Shown here: positions 1 through 7,836 of the stretch, piece after piece
Numbering within the stretch: the stretch's first letter is position 1
Layout: each line of letters opens with the position of its first letter
Assembly: GCF_008254045.1 (NCBI RefSeq)
Contig: NZ_CP042425.1
Location: forward strand, 7,392,163 to 7,456,162
DNA length: 64,000 bases
From: Limnoglobus roseus
GTDB taxonomy: Bacteria > Planctomycetota > Planctomycetia > Gemmatales > Gemmataceae
Reading direction: 5' to 3'
Made by a program: the position numbers and the translations under genes
Notes under the pieces: model-generated
Database searches by the model: none
What the model was told of the DNA's origin: nothing
Seen by the model: only the letters and a program-made list of their open reading frames with translations

Positions 1-114
1 GACATGGTCCGGCTCGGCAGCGACGGGGTGTTCAGCCTGATTAACCCGACCCACCCGCTGTCGGCACTCTACCGCTCGCTCGCGGCCACCGTGACCGAAA
101 CCGCCGTGGAATAG
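1..114 (+). CDS. C-terminal end of an unidentified protein (partial)
   Basis: The first 37 codons of the window read as an open frame ending in TAG, with a final segment rich in Leu, Ala, Thr and Glu. The start lies outside the window. No domain is recognisable in so short a tail, so no function is proposed. It converges on the minus-strand EamA gene, whose stop lies 12 bases away. The frame is uninterrupted and has high-GC third positions like its neighbours, which supports a real gene end. Confidence 0.5.
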   Translation, partial: DMVRLGSDGVFSLINPTHPLSALYRSLAATVTETAVE

Positions 115-126
115 AGTTCGATTGCA

Positions 127-582
127 TCACGCCCGGGCCAGGACCAAAACCCCTGCCAGGACGAGGCCGCCCCCGAGCGCGAGTTGCCATGTCAGCGGTT
201 CGCCGAGGACGACGACGGCCAACACGATGACGAGGGCGACGCTGAGCTTGTCCACGGGCGCGACCTGCGAGGCAGGGGCGAGTTGCAGGGCACGGTAGTA
301 GCACAGCCAGGATAGGCCCGTAGCAATCCCGGACAGCACGAGCATGGCCGTGCCGAAGCGGGAAAGGCGGCCAAGCGGCTCCCACTCGTGCCGAACCGAC
401 ACGATGCCCGCGGTGACGACCAGAATCACGACCGTGCGGATGAGCGTGGCGAGGTTCGAGTTGATTTCCGCGACGCCGACTTTCCCGAGGATCGCCGTCA
501 GAGCGGCGAAGAAGGCAGACTCGAACGCGAAGAGTTGCCAGTTGGGCTGGGGCAAGGTTGTGGGGTCGTTCACGGCTGTCAC
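127..582 (-). CDS. EamA/DMT-family transporter, single-domain
   Basis: The 151-residue protein has about five hydrophobic helices (roughly residues 17-38, 45-65, 75-98, 112-128 and 130-150). Its length is that of a single EamA domain, half of the usual ten-helix drug/metabolite transporter, so it probably works as a dimer in the inner membrane. The substrate cannot be told from sequence. The start is a GTG that overlaps the TGA of the upstream histidine kinase gene (GTGA), so translation is probably coupled. It is the last gene of a run that also holds a response regulator, a BASS transporter and the kinase, which suggests the transporter is made together with the two-component system. The family call rests on the hydrophobicity pattern and the Pro/Gly-rich helix 3-4 region. 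Confidence 0.8.
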   Translation of the reverse strand: MTAVNDPTTLPQPNWQLFAFESAFFAALTAILGKVGVAEINSNLATLIRTVVILVVTAGIVSVRHEWEPLGRLSRFGTAMLVLSGIATGLSWLCYYRALQLAPASQVAPVDKLSVALVIVLAVVVLGEPLTWQLALGGGLVLAGVLVLARA

Positions 583-2045
583 TCCGAGAGGGCGGAGGGT
601 CGTTTCGCATCACTTCCGAGGGTCGGTAGTCGGATTTCAAACCGGCTCCCCTGCCCCACTTCGCTCCGCGCGTCAACGCGGCCACCGAAAGCCTTCACGA
701 TCCGCGCGGTCACGCTCAGGCCCAAACCGACGCCGCCGATTCCTTGCCGCCTTGCTTCCGAGGAGCGGAAGAACGGTTCGAAGGCGTGGCCGAGGTCCTC
801 GTCTCGCATCCCGTTCCCGCGGTCTTCCACGGCGATGACCAACCCGTCGGCCTCGCGGCCGAGGCGAACCTCGATCGGCGTTCCGGTCGGGCTGTACTTC
901 AAGGCGTTGTCTATGAGATTGTCCAGGGCTTGGCCCAGCAACGCCGGTTGTCCGAGTGAGATGAGCGACTCACCAGAGGGGACGGCGGTTCTCAAGTCTG
1001 CGAAGCGATGGTGGTTGGCCCACGACTCGGCGACGTGCGTCGGGAGCCAGTGGCCGAGGTCGATCCGTTCGAGGTCCGGCAGACGCGCCTCGGCATCGGC
1101 CTGGGCCAGAAATAAGAGCATCTCTACGATGTCGCGCAGGCGGTTGGTCTGCGTCTTGACCGACGCCAACGCCCGCCGGTAGTCGTCCGGCTCGCGGTCC
1201 CGCCGGAGGGCGACCTCGACTTGGCCAAGAATCGCGGTCAGCGGCGTCCGCAGTTGGTGGGCCGCCTCACCGGTGAACTGTTTCTGCCGCTCGAAGGCGA
1301 GTTGCAGCCGGCCGAGCAGGTCGTTAAAGGCCGTGGCCAGATCGGCAAGTTCATCGCGTGAAGTGGGTGACGGGAGCCGGCCGTGGAGGTTGTCGGCAGT
1401 GATCTCCTGCACGCCCGCGGCCATCTTCGTCACCGGGAGCAACGCCCGACGGCACACCCAGCGACCACCGACCGCCGCCAACAACCAGACACCCAGCGAC
1501 ACGCCGACTAACCATCCGGCCAGAGTCGAGAGCGTCTGGTGAACCGAGGCCAGCGGCAGGGCCGTGACGAACGTCAGTCGTTGATACCGTTCGTCACCGG
1601 GGTGGCGGGCCGCACCGGGTACGGCCCGTCGTTCCACGATGTCGGGTCGCGGGTGGGAGAGGGACCGCCGGTAGACCCGCCACAGTTCGCCGTCCCGGGT
1701 GGCTAGGGATCGCGTCACCCGGTCATCCGCGCCGGCCGTGGTCGCCTCGTACAGCGACTGACCCGCTTCGCCGTCCACCTCCCGGCCGCCGTTGTCGAAG
1801 ACGGTCCACACCAGTCTTCCGTCCCCGCGCGGCACGATCAGCGTTCGCTCCTTGCGGTCCCACTCCAGGCCATCAGGTTCAACCTCGGTCGCTGCCACGA
1901 GCGTTTCGAGGGTGGCCGCGGCCCGGTCGTCGAGTTGCCTCAAGAGGTGCGTGCGGGCCAGCGAATAGAGCGTGCCCGAGAACGCCACCAGCACGACGGC
2001 CAGTGCGGCCAGGAAGAACGCGGTGAGCCGGGTGGTCAGTGTCAC
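579..2045 (-). CDS. Membrane sensor histidine kinase (HAMP-HisKA-HATPase)
   Basis: This 488-residue protein has a first membrane helix near residues 8-29, an extracytoplasmic segment of about 140 residues, and a second helix near 175-196. A HAMP linker follows (about 200-255), then a HisKA domain whose phosphorylated His is H263 in AAHQLRTPL, and an ATPase domain with the N box NLIDNALKY and the glycine motifs VEDRGNGM and GVGLGLS. It should autophosphorylate and pass phosphate to the OmpR-type regulator encoded at 3094-3777. The BASS transporter gene lies between regulator and kinase. Its GTG start overlaps that gene's TGA, and its own TGA overlaps the next GTG. The extracytoplasmic sensor region resembles no named sensor domain that I recognise. 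Confidence 0.92.
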   Translation of the reverse strand: MTLTTRLTAFFLAALAVVLVAFSGTLYSLARTHLLRQLDDRAAATLETLVAATEVEPDGLEWDRKERTLIVPRGDGRLVWTVFDNGGREVDGEAGQSLYEATTAGADDRVTRSLATRDGELWRVYRRSLSHPRPDIVERRAVPGAARHPGDERYQRLTFVTALPLASVHQTLSTLAGWLVGVSLGVWLLAAVGGRWVCRRALLPVTKMAAGVQEITADNLHGRLPSPTSRDELADLATAFNDLLGRLQLAFERQKQFTGEAAHQLRTPLTAILGQVEVALRRDREPDDYRRALASVKTQTNRLRDIVEMLLFLAQADAEARLPDLERIDLGHWLPTHVAESWANHHRFADLRTAVPSGESLISLGQPALLGQALDNLIDNALKYSPTGTPIEVRLGREADGLVIAVEDRGNGMRDEDLGHAFEPFFRSSEARRQGIGGVGLGLSVTARIVKAFGGRVDARSEVGQGSRFEIRLPTLGSDAKRPSALSE

Positions 2046-3091
2046 GGATCGTTCACGCCTTCCTGCGGTGCGGCTGCCAGCGAAGCTCGTTGGAAAACTG
2101 CAGCGACGACGTGTTGCACGAGGTTGTAGAAGATGACCGGCAGCATTACATCCGGCACGTGGGCGAGGGCCGTCGTGGCCAGGACCAAGCCCGTGCCGTT
2201 GTTGGTCATGCCCAAGCCGAACATGAGCGACGCCCGCCGGCCGCGGTCAGCGGTGAACCACGTGGCGAGCAGCAAGCCGGCCGCGAAGCCGAATGTACAC
2301 AGGCTGGCGACGATCAGCAGCATGACGCCGAGGAAGTCCCAGTCCGGGTGGGCGAACGTCTTGGGCAGGGCGACCGCCGCGTTGGCGTAGCAAAGCAGCA
2401 AGAGCGTCACCGAGTTCGTCAGTTTCAACGCCGGCTTCACGGCCCGGAGCGGTCCCGCTCCGACCGCACACCGCAGAGCGATGCCCAGCAGGGACGGGGC
2501 CATCACGAACGAGACGAGGAACGAACTCGTCCCGCCGTCGGCCATCCGGTGGAGGCCGTCCGCGAACGTCCCCTCGGCCACCCAGCCGACTGCGTGCAGG
2601 ACGGCCGGCGTGGTCAACGGGCTGAGGACCGTCGAGCCGACGACCAGGCCGAGGCTGAGGGCCAAGTCGCCGTTAGCGTTCTGCGACCAGGCGGTCGAAG
2701 AACCGGCCACCGGCATCGACGCGATCAGGGCGAGGCCGACGAGGATGTACTGCACCTCGGTCGGGTTGTGCCACGCCGAGAGTGTCAGCGACAGGCTCAG
2801 GATAAACGCGAGCGGCACGAGCATGTTCGCGGCCAACCCCGCCAGCAGCACGCCGGACGTTCGGAACAGGTTACGGAGTTGCCGCGGTTCGACCCCCAGC
2901 CCGGCATTGAACAGAAGGAGCGCCAACATGACCGCCGGCAGAGAAACGCCCGTGCCGACACCGGCGGACCGCAGCCACAGTCCGGCGGCCGGCGCGAGAC
3001 CGGCCAGCGCGTAGACGGCGATCAGGAACCAGAGCAGGTGGTGGTGAACGAACCCCGCCACGCGAGCCAAGCCACCATCGCGAACTTCCAT
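2042..3091 (-). CDS. Bile acid:sodium symporter (BASS) family transporter
   Basis: The 349-residue protein is almost entirely hydrophobic, with about nine or ten membrane helices, and has the length and Gly/Asn/Thr-rich helix style of BASS-family sodium-coupled organic anion symporters. The ATG at 3091 is chosen because it lies two bases after the stop of the response regulator and is preceded by an AGGAGAA Shine-Dalgarno. Longer in-frame extensions run into the regulator gene and are arginine/proline-rich noise. The gene ends in a TGA overlapping the GTG of the histidine kinase. Its location inside a two-component operon suggests that it imports, or helps sense, the ligand of that system. 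This is inference, and the substrate is unknown. Confidence 0.8.
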   Translation of the reverse strand: MEVRDGGLARVAGFVHHHLLWFLIAVYALAGLAPAAGLWLRSAGVGTGVSLPAVMLALLLFNAGLGVEPRQLRNLFRTSGVLLAGLAANMLVPLAFILSLSLTLSAWHNPTEVQYILVGLALIASMPVAGSSTAWSQNANGDLALSLGLVVGSTVLSPLTTPAVLHAVGWVAEGTFADGLHRMADGGTSSFLVSFVMAPSLLGIALRCAVGAGPLRAVKPALKLTNSVTLLLLCYANAAVALPKTFAHPDWDFLGVMLLIVASLCTFGFAAGLLLATWFTADRGRRASLMFGLGMTNNGTGLVLATTALAHVPDVMLPVIFYNLVQHVVAAVFQRASLAAAPQEGVNDP

Positions 3092-3093
3092 AC

Positions 3094-3777
3094 TCACTTC
3101 TCCTCCGTGGGACCGAACACGTACCCGCGCCCGCGGACCGTCTGAATCAGCCGCGGGCCGCGGGCTTCGAGCTTCCGGCGAAGCTCCATGACGTGGACTT
3201 CGAGCGTGTTGGAGGTGCCGTCGTACCGCTCCTCCCACACCTGTTCATAAATGCGCGTCCGCGACAACACCTCGCCGGGGTGCCGCGTGAAGAACACGAG
3301 CAGGGCGTACTCGCGGGCCGTCAGATCGAGTCGTTGGCCCGCCCGCTCGACGCGCTGGGTCGCGATGTCGATTGACACGTCCGCGTGCGAAAGCACGGTC
3401 GCGGCACGGCCGTCCTTGCGGCGGCCGAGGGACCGAACGCGGGCGACCAGTTCCTCGAACGCGAACGGCTTGCACAGGTAGTCGTCGGCCCCGGTGTCCA
3501 ACCCGGTGACGCGGTCGGAGACGGACCCACGGGCGGTCAGGAACAGGACCGGCGTCGTACGATCCGTCTGCCGGAACCGCTTCAGGAGCGCCAGCCCGTC
3601 GGTGCCGGGCAGCCACCAGTCGAGTACGACCACGTCCCACGCCTCGGACACCAGCCGGTGCCAGCCGTCGGTCCCGTCCGGCGCGAGCTCGACGGTGAAC
3701 CCTTCCTCGCGAAGCCCGCGGACGACGAAGTCCGCGATCTCAGCTTCATCCTCAATGACCAGCACCCGGATACTCAT
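3094..3777 (-). CDS. OmpR/PhoB-family response regulator
   Basis: The 227-residue protein has an N-terminal receiver domain with the acidic pair E9-D10, phospho-acceptor D53 in VVVLDWWLPGTDG, and the conserved Lys in DDYLCKPF. A C-terminal winged-helix DNA-binding domain follows, ending in the typical VRGRGYVF strand. It is a transcription regulator phosphorylated by the kinase encoded two genes downstream. The downstream BASS transporter starts two bases after its stop. The upstream glycosyltransferase stop is 16 bases away on the same strand, so all may belong to one transcript. The length is normal for the family and all key residues are present. Confidence 0.95.
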   Translation of the reverse strand: MSIRVLVIEDEAEIADFVVRGLREEGFTVELAPDGTDGWHRLVSEAWDVVVLDWWLPGTDGLALLKRFRQTDRTTPVLFLTARGSVSDRVTGLDTGADDYLCKPFAFEELVARVRSLGRRKDGRAATVLSHADVSIDIATQRVERAGQRLDLTAREYALLVFFTRHPGEVLSRTRIYEQVWEERYDGTSNTLEVHVMELRRKLEARGPRLIQTVRGRGYVFGPTEEK

Positions 3778-3793
3778 TGCGTGTCCATTCCCG

Positions 3794-5488
3794 TCATGGC
3801 GTCAGTTCCACGAGTGACAGCTTATTCGCGATCCGCTCTTGCGTTTCCCACGGGTGGACCGCCTCCTCCGCGATCACGGCGGCCCGGAGTTCCACGCCCA
3901 CGAGGTGACGGCGAGGGGCGACTACCCACCGGACCCGCCCCGCGGTGACGGCCGCCGTGAGTTCGTCCGAAGTCAGGAACTCCGGTGCGGTCCGGCCGAG
4001 ATCGAAGACCGTGTCGCTGGCGTGGAAAAGGGCCAACCGCGTCGGGTCCGCCGCCGTCCGGTCCCGGACGACCGCGAGGAAGTCCTGCCGGGGTCGGAGT
4101 TCGTCGGCCGCCGGATACGCGACGGCGAACACGTAGAACAACGCCAGCCAGACACCGCACATTGCCGGCCCGACACGGGCGGCGCTCCCCTTCCGGGCCA
4201 CCACAACCATCACCACGACGGCGACCACCCACCCGACGGCCAGAAAACCTCGCCCCGGCAGCGGCGGCAGTTGGTCGTAGGGGGCCGGCAGTACCCACGA
4301 CGGCGGTAGAATCGCCGCACCGCTCAAAGCAGTCGCGGTACCAATCACCGCCCACCCCGCGGCCCGAAGCCGGCGGGCGGGACCACGAAGTTCGTTCGGC
4401 CCGGCCGCCAGCACCCGGCCGATGAGCAGTGCCGCCGCGGGGAGGATCGGCAACAGGTAATACGAACGCCGCGAGGCCGAGGCCGTGAAGAACAAGAACA
4501 CCGCCCAGAAGTACGCCCGGGCCAGCCGGTCTCCTCGATTCCCGGCCCCCCGTTGCAGGGGCACGACGGCGGCGGGCAGGAACGCCGACCACGGGGACGC
4601 GAGGACGAAAACCGCCCCGAGGTAGAGGTAGACCGGCCCGAGGTGGTTGTGGGGGGCGAAGAACCGTCGGACGTTCTCCCGCCAGACCATTCCCAACGCA
4701 CCTTCATCTCCACCCTGCCCTAGGGCCAGGCCGAACGGCACGAGGTAAGCGATGACGCCGAGCGGGAGGGCGAGCAGTGTCCAGCGGTTCAGAAACCAAC
4801 GGTTGCTCGCGACCCCGGCCGCGAGCAGCGATCGGATCGTTGCCGGCTCGCAGTGATCGGCCCAAGCGGTCCAGAGGCCGTGAATCCCGAAGACGGCGAT
4901 CGGCAACGCGAACCCGAGTAATCCCTTCGTCAGCGAAACCGCGGCCATCCACAGCCAGAGGCCGATGACCCACGGACCGGCCTTTCCCATCGCACGGTCG
5001 TAGAGCCAGACCGCGATCAACACGCCCGTGACGGTCTCCACATCGGCCGTCGCCCGCCGGGCGTAAAACACAAAGCCAAAGCTCGTCGCGAGCACCGCCC
5101 CGGCAAAAACGCTCGCCCGTCCGCCGTACAGCCGACGGCCGAGTACGGTGACGACCCAAACCCCGATCACACCCGCTAGCGCCGACGGCAGCCTCGCGGC
5201 CGTCTCGTCAACACCGCCAGTCAGATGCGAGGCGAGGACGATGAGCCAGTACGATCCCACCGGCTTGTCGGGGTACGCCCGGCCGTTGACGGTGGGGTGA
5301 AGGAAATCGCCCGACTGCCGCATCTCGCGGGCGATCTCCGCCCAACGGACTTCCTCGGACACCACGGCGCGGTCGCCCAGGCGAACGAGAAAAAGTGCGA
5401 CGGCGGCTACGACGAGCACTCCAACCGCCACCCGCCCGCCGAACCACGACCCCGTGCCTTCCGAGCACGGGGCGTCAACAACGTCCAT
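3794..5488 (-). CDS. ArnT-like (GT83/GT39-type) membrane glycosyltransferase
   Basis: The 564-residue protein begins with a membrane helix (about 19-38). It is followed by an acidic periplasmic loop with EVRWAEIAREM and a DKPVGSYW segment, the signature arrangement of lipid-linked-sugar transferases such as 4-amino-4-deoxy-L-arabinose transferase and the dolichol-P-mannose group. About ten further helices follow, with a short soluble C-terminal domain. It should move a sugar from a polyprenyl-phosphate carrier onto an acceptor on the outer face of the inner membrane; donor and acceptor are unknown. The ATG at 5488 is preceded by a very strong GAAGGAGGGG ribosome site. The gene follows a PepSY-like secreted protein and precedes a two-component system. 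Confidence 0.85.
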   Translation of the reverse strand: MDVVDAPCSEGTGSWFGGRVAVGVLVVAAVALFLVRLGDRAVVSEEVRWAEIAREMRQSGDFLHPTVNGRAYPDKPVGSYWLIVLASHLTGGVDETAARLPSALAGVIGVWVVTVLGRRLYGGRASVFAGAVLATSFGFVFYARRATADVETVTGVLIAVWLYDRAMGKAGPWVIGLWLWMAAVSLTKGLLGFALPIAVFGIHGLWTAWADHCEPATIRSLLAAGVASNRWFLNRWTLLALPLGVIAYLVPFGLALGQGGDEGALGMVWRENVRRFFAPHNHLGPVYLYLGAVFVLASPWSAFLPAAVVPLQRGAGNRGDRLARAYFWAVFLFFTASASRRSYYLLPILPAAALLIGRVLAAGPNELRGPARRLRAAGWAVIGTATALSGAAILPPSWVLPAPYDQLPPLPGRGFLAVGWVVAVVVMVVVARKGSAARVGPAMCGVWLALFYVFAVAYPAADELRPRQDFLAVVRDRTAADPTRLALFHASDTVFDLGRTAPEFLTSDELTAAVTAGRVRWVVAPRRHLVGVELRAAVIAEEAVHPWETQERIANKLSLVELTP

Positions 5489-5514
5489 ATCCCCTCCTTC
5501 CGTCGCGGCCGCGG

Positions 5515-6009
5515 TTACTTCTTCTCTTCGTCCTTCTTCTCCTCGGTCTGTTTGATCGTGCCGTCGGCCGTGATTTGCACCTCGTAGGTCTTCTTGTCGG
5601 CGGCGACCAGGATCACCTCGTAGAAGTCGAGCGTTTCCTTGCCGTCGACGACCTTGACGACCTCCTCGGCGAGCTTGGTCGTCGCCTTCGGGTACTTGGC
5701 CGCCAGCGCGGCGGTCACGGCTTTGGGCAGGTTCTTGTCGTCGATCACCTTCTCGATGAGCGTGATCTTGCCGTCCGGGCTGAGCATCACGTCCATCTTC
5801 GTCGTGCCGTCCTTGAGCGAGACTTCGTACTCGGTCTTGTCGCCCTCCGTCTCCTTCGCGGCTTCGACCATCTCGGCCTTCGGGAACCGCTTCTTGACCG
5901 CCGCCGTGACCGCCTTCGGCAATTTGTCGAGGGCGATCTTTTCCTCGCCGGCCCGCGAGACACCAACGGCCAGAACGACGGTCGCCACGCATCCGATTAA
6001 AGCTCTCAT
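5515..6009 (-). CDS. Secreted protein with two PepSY-like repeats
   Basis: The 164-residue protein has a signal peptide (about 1-23, cleavage near SRA-GEE). Two copies of a module of about 60 residues follow, each starting with LPKAVTAA, a Lys/Phe-Pro-Lys-Ala segment, a charged beta strand and a DGK/ DGT turn. This is the pattern of PepSY-like putative beta-lactamase-inhibitor-fold proteins (DUF2874 type). Such proteins are periplasmic and are often found beside two-component systems, but no enzymatic role is known. The C-terminus is a lysine/glutamate-rich tail. The ATG at 6009 has a CGGAG ribosome site eight bases upstream. It appears to head the minus-strand gene run that continues into the glycosyltransferase 26 bases downstream. 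Confidence 0.75.
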   Translation of the reverse strand: MRALIGCVATVVLAVGVSRAGEEKIALDKLPKAVTAAVKKRFPKAEMVEAAKETEGDKTEYEVSLKDGTTKMDVMLSPDGKITLIEKVIDDKNLPKAVTAALAAKYPKATTKLAEEVVKVVDGKETLDFYEVILVAADKKTYEVQITADGTIKQTEEKKDEEKK

Positions 6010-6310
6010 GTCGTTGCTCCGAGAATAACTGGGAATGGCTTGGGACATCCAAGGCCGACTACCGCAGCAGTGGTGAGGATACGCGGGGAAGTTAAGCGGA
6101 TCGTGAGGGAGGGATAAACTCGGCCTTATCTTCACAACAGTAGGCCGCGGCACGAAATCGGCGGCTTCCACTCCTGCACACGCTTCGCGATGATCAAAGA
6201 TCCGGCCTTGCGGCCCCCGGGGGTCCGTTCTTCGGCGTGAAACGGGTGAGAGAACGGCCAGTGACCTCCATCTCTTCTACACTTCCCCCATTCCTTCCTA
6301 GGGAGTCGTT
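6010..6310. promoter_or_regulatory. Divergent intergenic region
   Basis: This roughly 300-base region separates the minus-strand PepSY-like gene from the plus-strand gene at 6311 and must hold promoters for both. An AGGGAG ribosome site lies just before 6311. I could not pick convincing -35/-10 boxes on either strand, and no small gene is evident. Confidence 0.4.
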
Positions 6311-7750
6311 ATGAACCCGCTCGCGTCCACGACGAACTTCGACACCGACCGGCCCGACACGCACGGCAAGGCGCTGCGAATCAACATGGACCGGCGGCGG
6401 TACGGCACGTTCGCGGAGATCGGAGCCGGGCAGGAAGTCGTCCGGTGGTTCTTCCGCGTCGGCGGGGCGGCCGGGACGATCGCCAAGAGCATGTCCGCGT
6501 ACGACATGACCGTCAGCGACGCCATCTACGGGCACGCCAACCGGTACGTCAGTCGGCAGCGGTTGGAAGCGATGCTCGACCACGAGTACAAGCTCAACCT
6601 CGAACGCCTCGCCAACAGCCGCGAGGACACCACGTCGTTCTTCGCGTTCGCCGACACCGTCTCGGCCCGCAACTTCATGGGCACGAACGACTGCCAGGGC
6701 TGGATGGGGGTCCGGTTCCAGGTCTACCCGCGGGACCACGAGACGCAAGTCATCATTCACTTCCGGCTGATGGACCCGTCGAATGTCCTCCAGCAGGAAA
6801 CCATCGGGATCATCGGCGTCAACCTGTTGTACGGCGCGTTCTTCCTGCACCACGAGCCAGAGTTGCTCATCCAGTCGTTGATGGACGACTTGAATTCCAA
6901 CCGCATCGAGATCGACCTGATCGAGTTCTCGGGCATCGGCTTCCGGGCCGTGGACAACCGGCTGATGAGCCTCAGTCTCGTGCGGCACAAGCTGTCGAAG
7001 GCGGCCATGTTCGGCCCGGACGGCAAGGTGCTGCTGTCCAGTGAGTTGCTCTACAAGAAGCCGGCCCTGGTGGAGCGCGGGAGTTTCCGCCCCGTCACCC
7101 ACGTGAACCTCGACATCCTCCGGGCGGCGACGGTGAAGTTCAAGGACATGCTCCCGGACGAAGACAAGGGGCAGATCGTGAACGTGGCCGAGATCACGAT
7201 GCGGAACCTGATGGGCGGAAGGGACACCGGCGCGCCGGACATCCGCGACTTCTTGGCCCGGGCCGACGCGATGGGGGCGTGCGGCCTGAACGTCATGATC
7301 TCGGACTTCTCGGAGTTCTACCGGCTGGCGACCTACCTCCGCCGCCAGACCGGCAAGCCGATCGGCCTGGCGATGGGGTTAGTCACCGTGCCGGAAATCT
7401 TCGACGCGAGCTATTACACGACTTTGGAAGGCGGCCTGTTGGAAGCGCTCGGCCGACTCTTGAGCGGCGACATCTCGATGTTCATCTACCCCTACGTGAA
7501 CCGCGAGACGAACGAAGTGATGTCGATTGATAATCTGGACCTACCAGTCGAAAGCAAGCCGCTGTACGACTACGCCGTTCGCACCGGCCGGATTCGGGGG
7601 CTTGAGAGCCTGAACGCAGAGTATCTGAAGATCGACAGCCGCGACGTGCTGAAGAAGATCGCGACCGGCGACGGCACCTGGGAGCAAATGGTCCCGGAGC
7701 CGGTGGTGAAACTGATCCGCGAGCGCGGCCTGTTCGGCTGCAAGAAGTAA
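6311..7750 (+). CDS. Conserved protein of unknown function (about 480 aa, cytosolic)
   Basis: The 479-residue protein has no signal peptide or membrane helix and is rich in conserved Arg, Asp and aromatic residues. It reads like an enzyme or scaffold rather than a barrel: for example RRRYGTFAEIGAGQEVVRWF near the N-terminus, RNFMGTNDCQGWMGVRFQ in the middle, and a C-terminal domain predicted as mixed alpha/beta. I recall near-identical N-termini in a family present in several bacterial phyla, whose database names (TonB-dependent receptor or nicotinate-nucleotide adenylyltransferase) do not fit a soluble 480-residue protein without a barrel. No catalytic motif is obvious to me. The ATG has an AGGGAG ribosome site. 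The gene stands alone and is followed by a perfect inverted repeat. Confidence 0.6.
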   Translation: MNPLASTTNFDTDRPDTHGKALRINMDRRRYGTFAEIGAGQEVVRWFFRVGGAAGTIAKSMSAYDMTVSDAIYGHANRYVSRQRLEAMLDHEYKLNLERLANSREDTTSFFAFADTVSARNFMGTNDCQGWMGVRFQVYPRDHETQVIIHFRLMDPSNVLQQETIGIIGVNLLYGAFFLHHEPELLIQSLMDDLNSNRIEIDLIEFSGIGFRAVDNRLMSLSLVRHKLSKAAMFGPDGKVLLSSELLYKKPALVERGSFRPVTHVNLDILRAATVKFKDMLPDEDKGQIVNVAEITMRNLMGGRDTGAPDIRDFLARADAMGACGLNVMISDFSEFYRLATYLRRQTGKPIGLAMGLVTVPEIFDASYYTTLEGGLLEALGRLLSGDISMFIYPYVNRETNEVMSIDNLDLPVESKPLYDYAVRTGRIRGLESLNAEYLKIDSRDVLKKIATGDGTWEQMVPEPVVKLIRERGLFGCKK

Positions 7751-7754
7751 CCCT

Positions 7755-7831
7755 GGCGAGCGGGGGGTGTCAGCCCCCTGATTCTCGCCCCGCGGGTGAG
7801 AGAATCAGGGGGCTGACACCCCCCGCTCGCC
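7755..7831. repeat. Perfect 32-bp inverted repeat with 13-base loop
   Basis: The arms 7755-7786 and 7800-7831 are exact reverse complements. The structure lies between two convergent genes (stop at 7750 on the plus strand, stop at 7837 on the minus strand), so it could act as a bidirectional terminator. There is no clear U tract. Each arm contains its own smaller G5/C5 palindrome, a feature more typical of dispersed palindromic repeats (REP/MITE-like) than of a simple terminator. Confidence 0.8.
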
Positions 7832-7836
7832 AAAAG

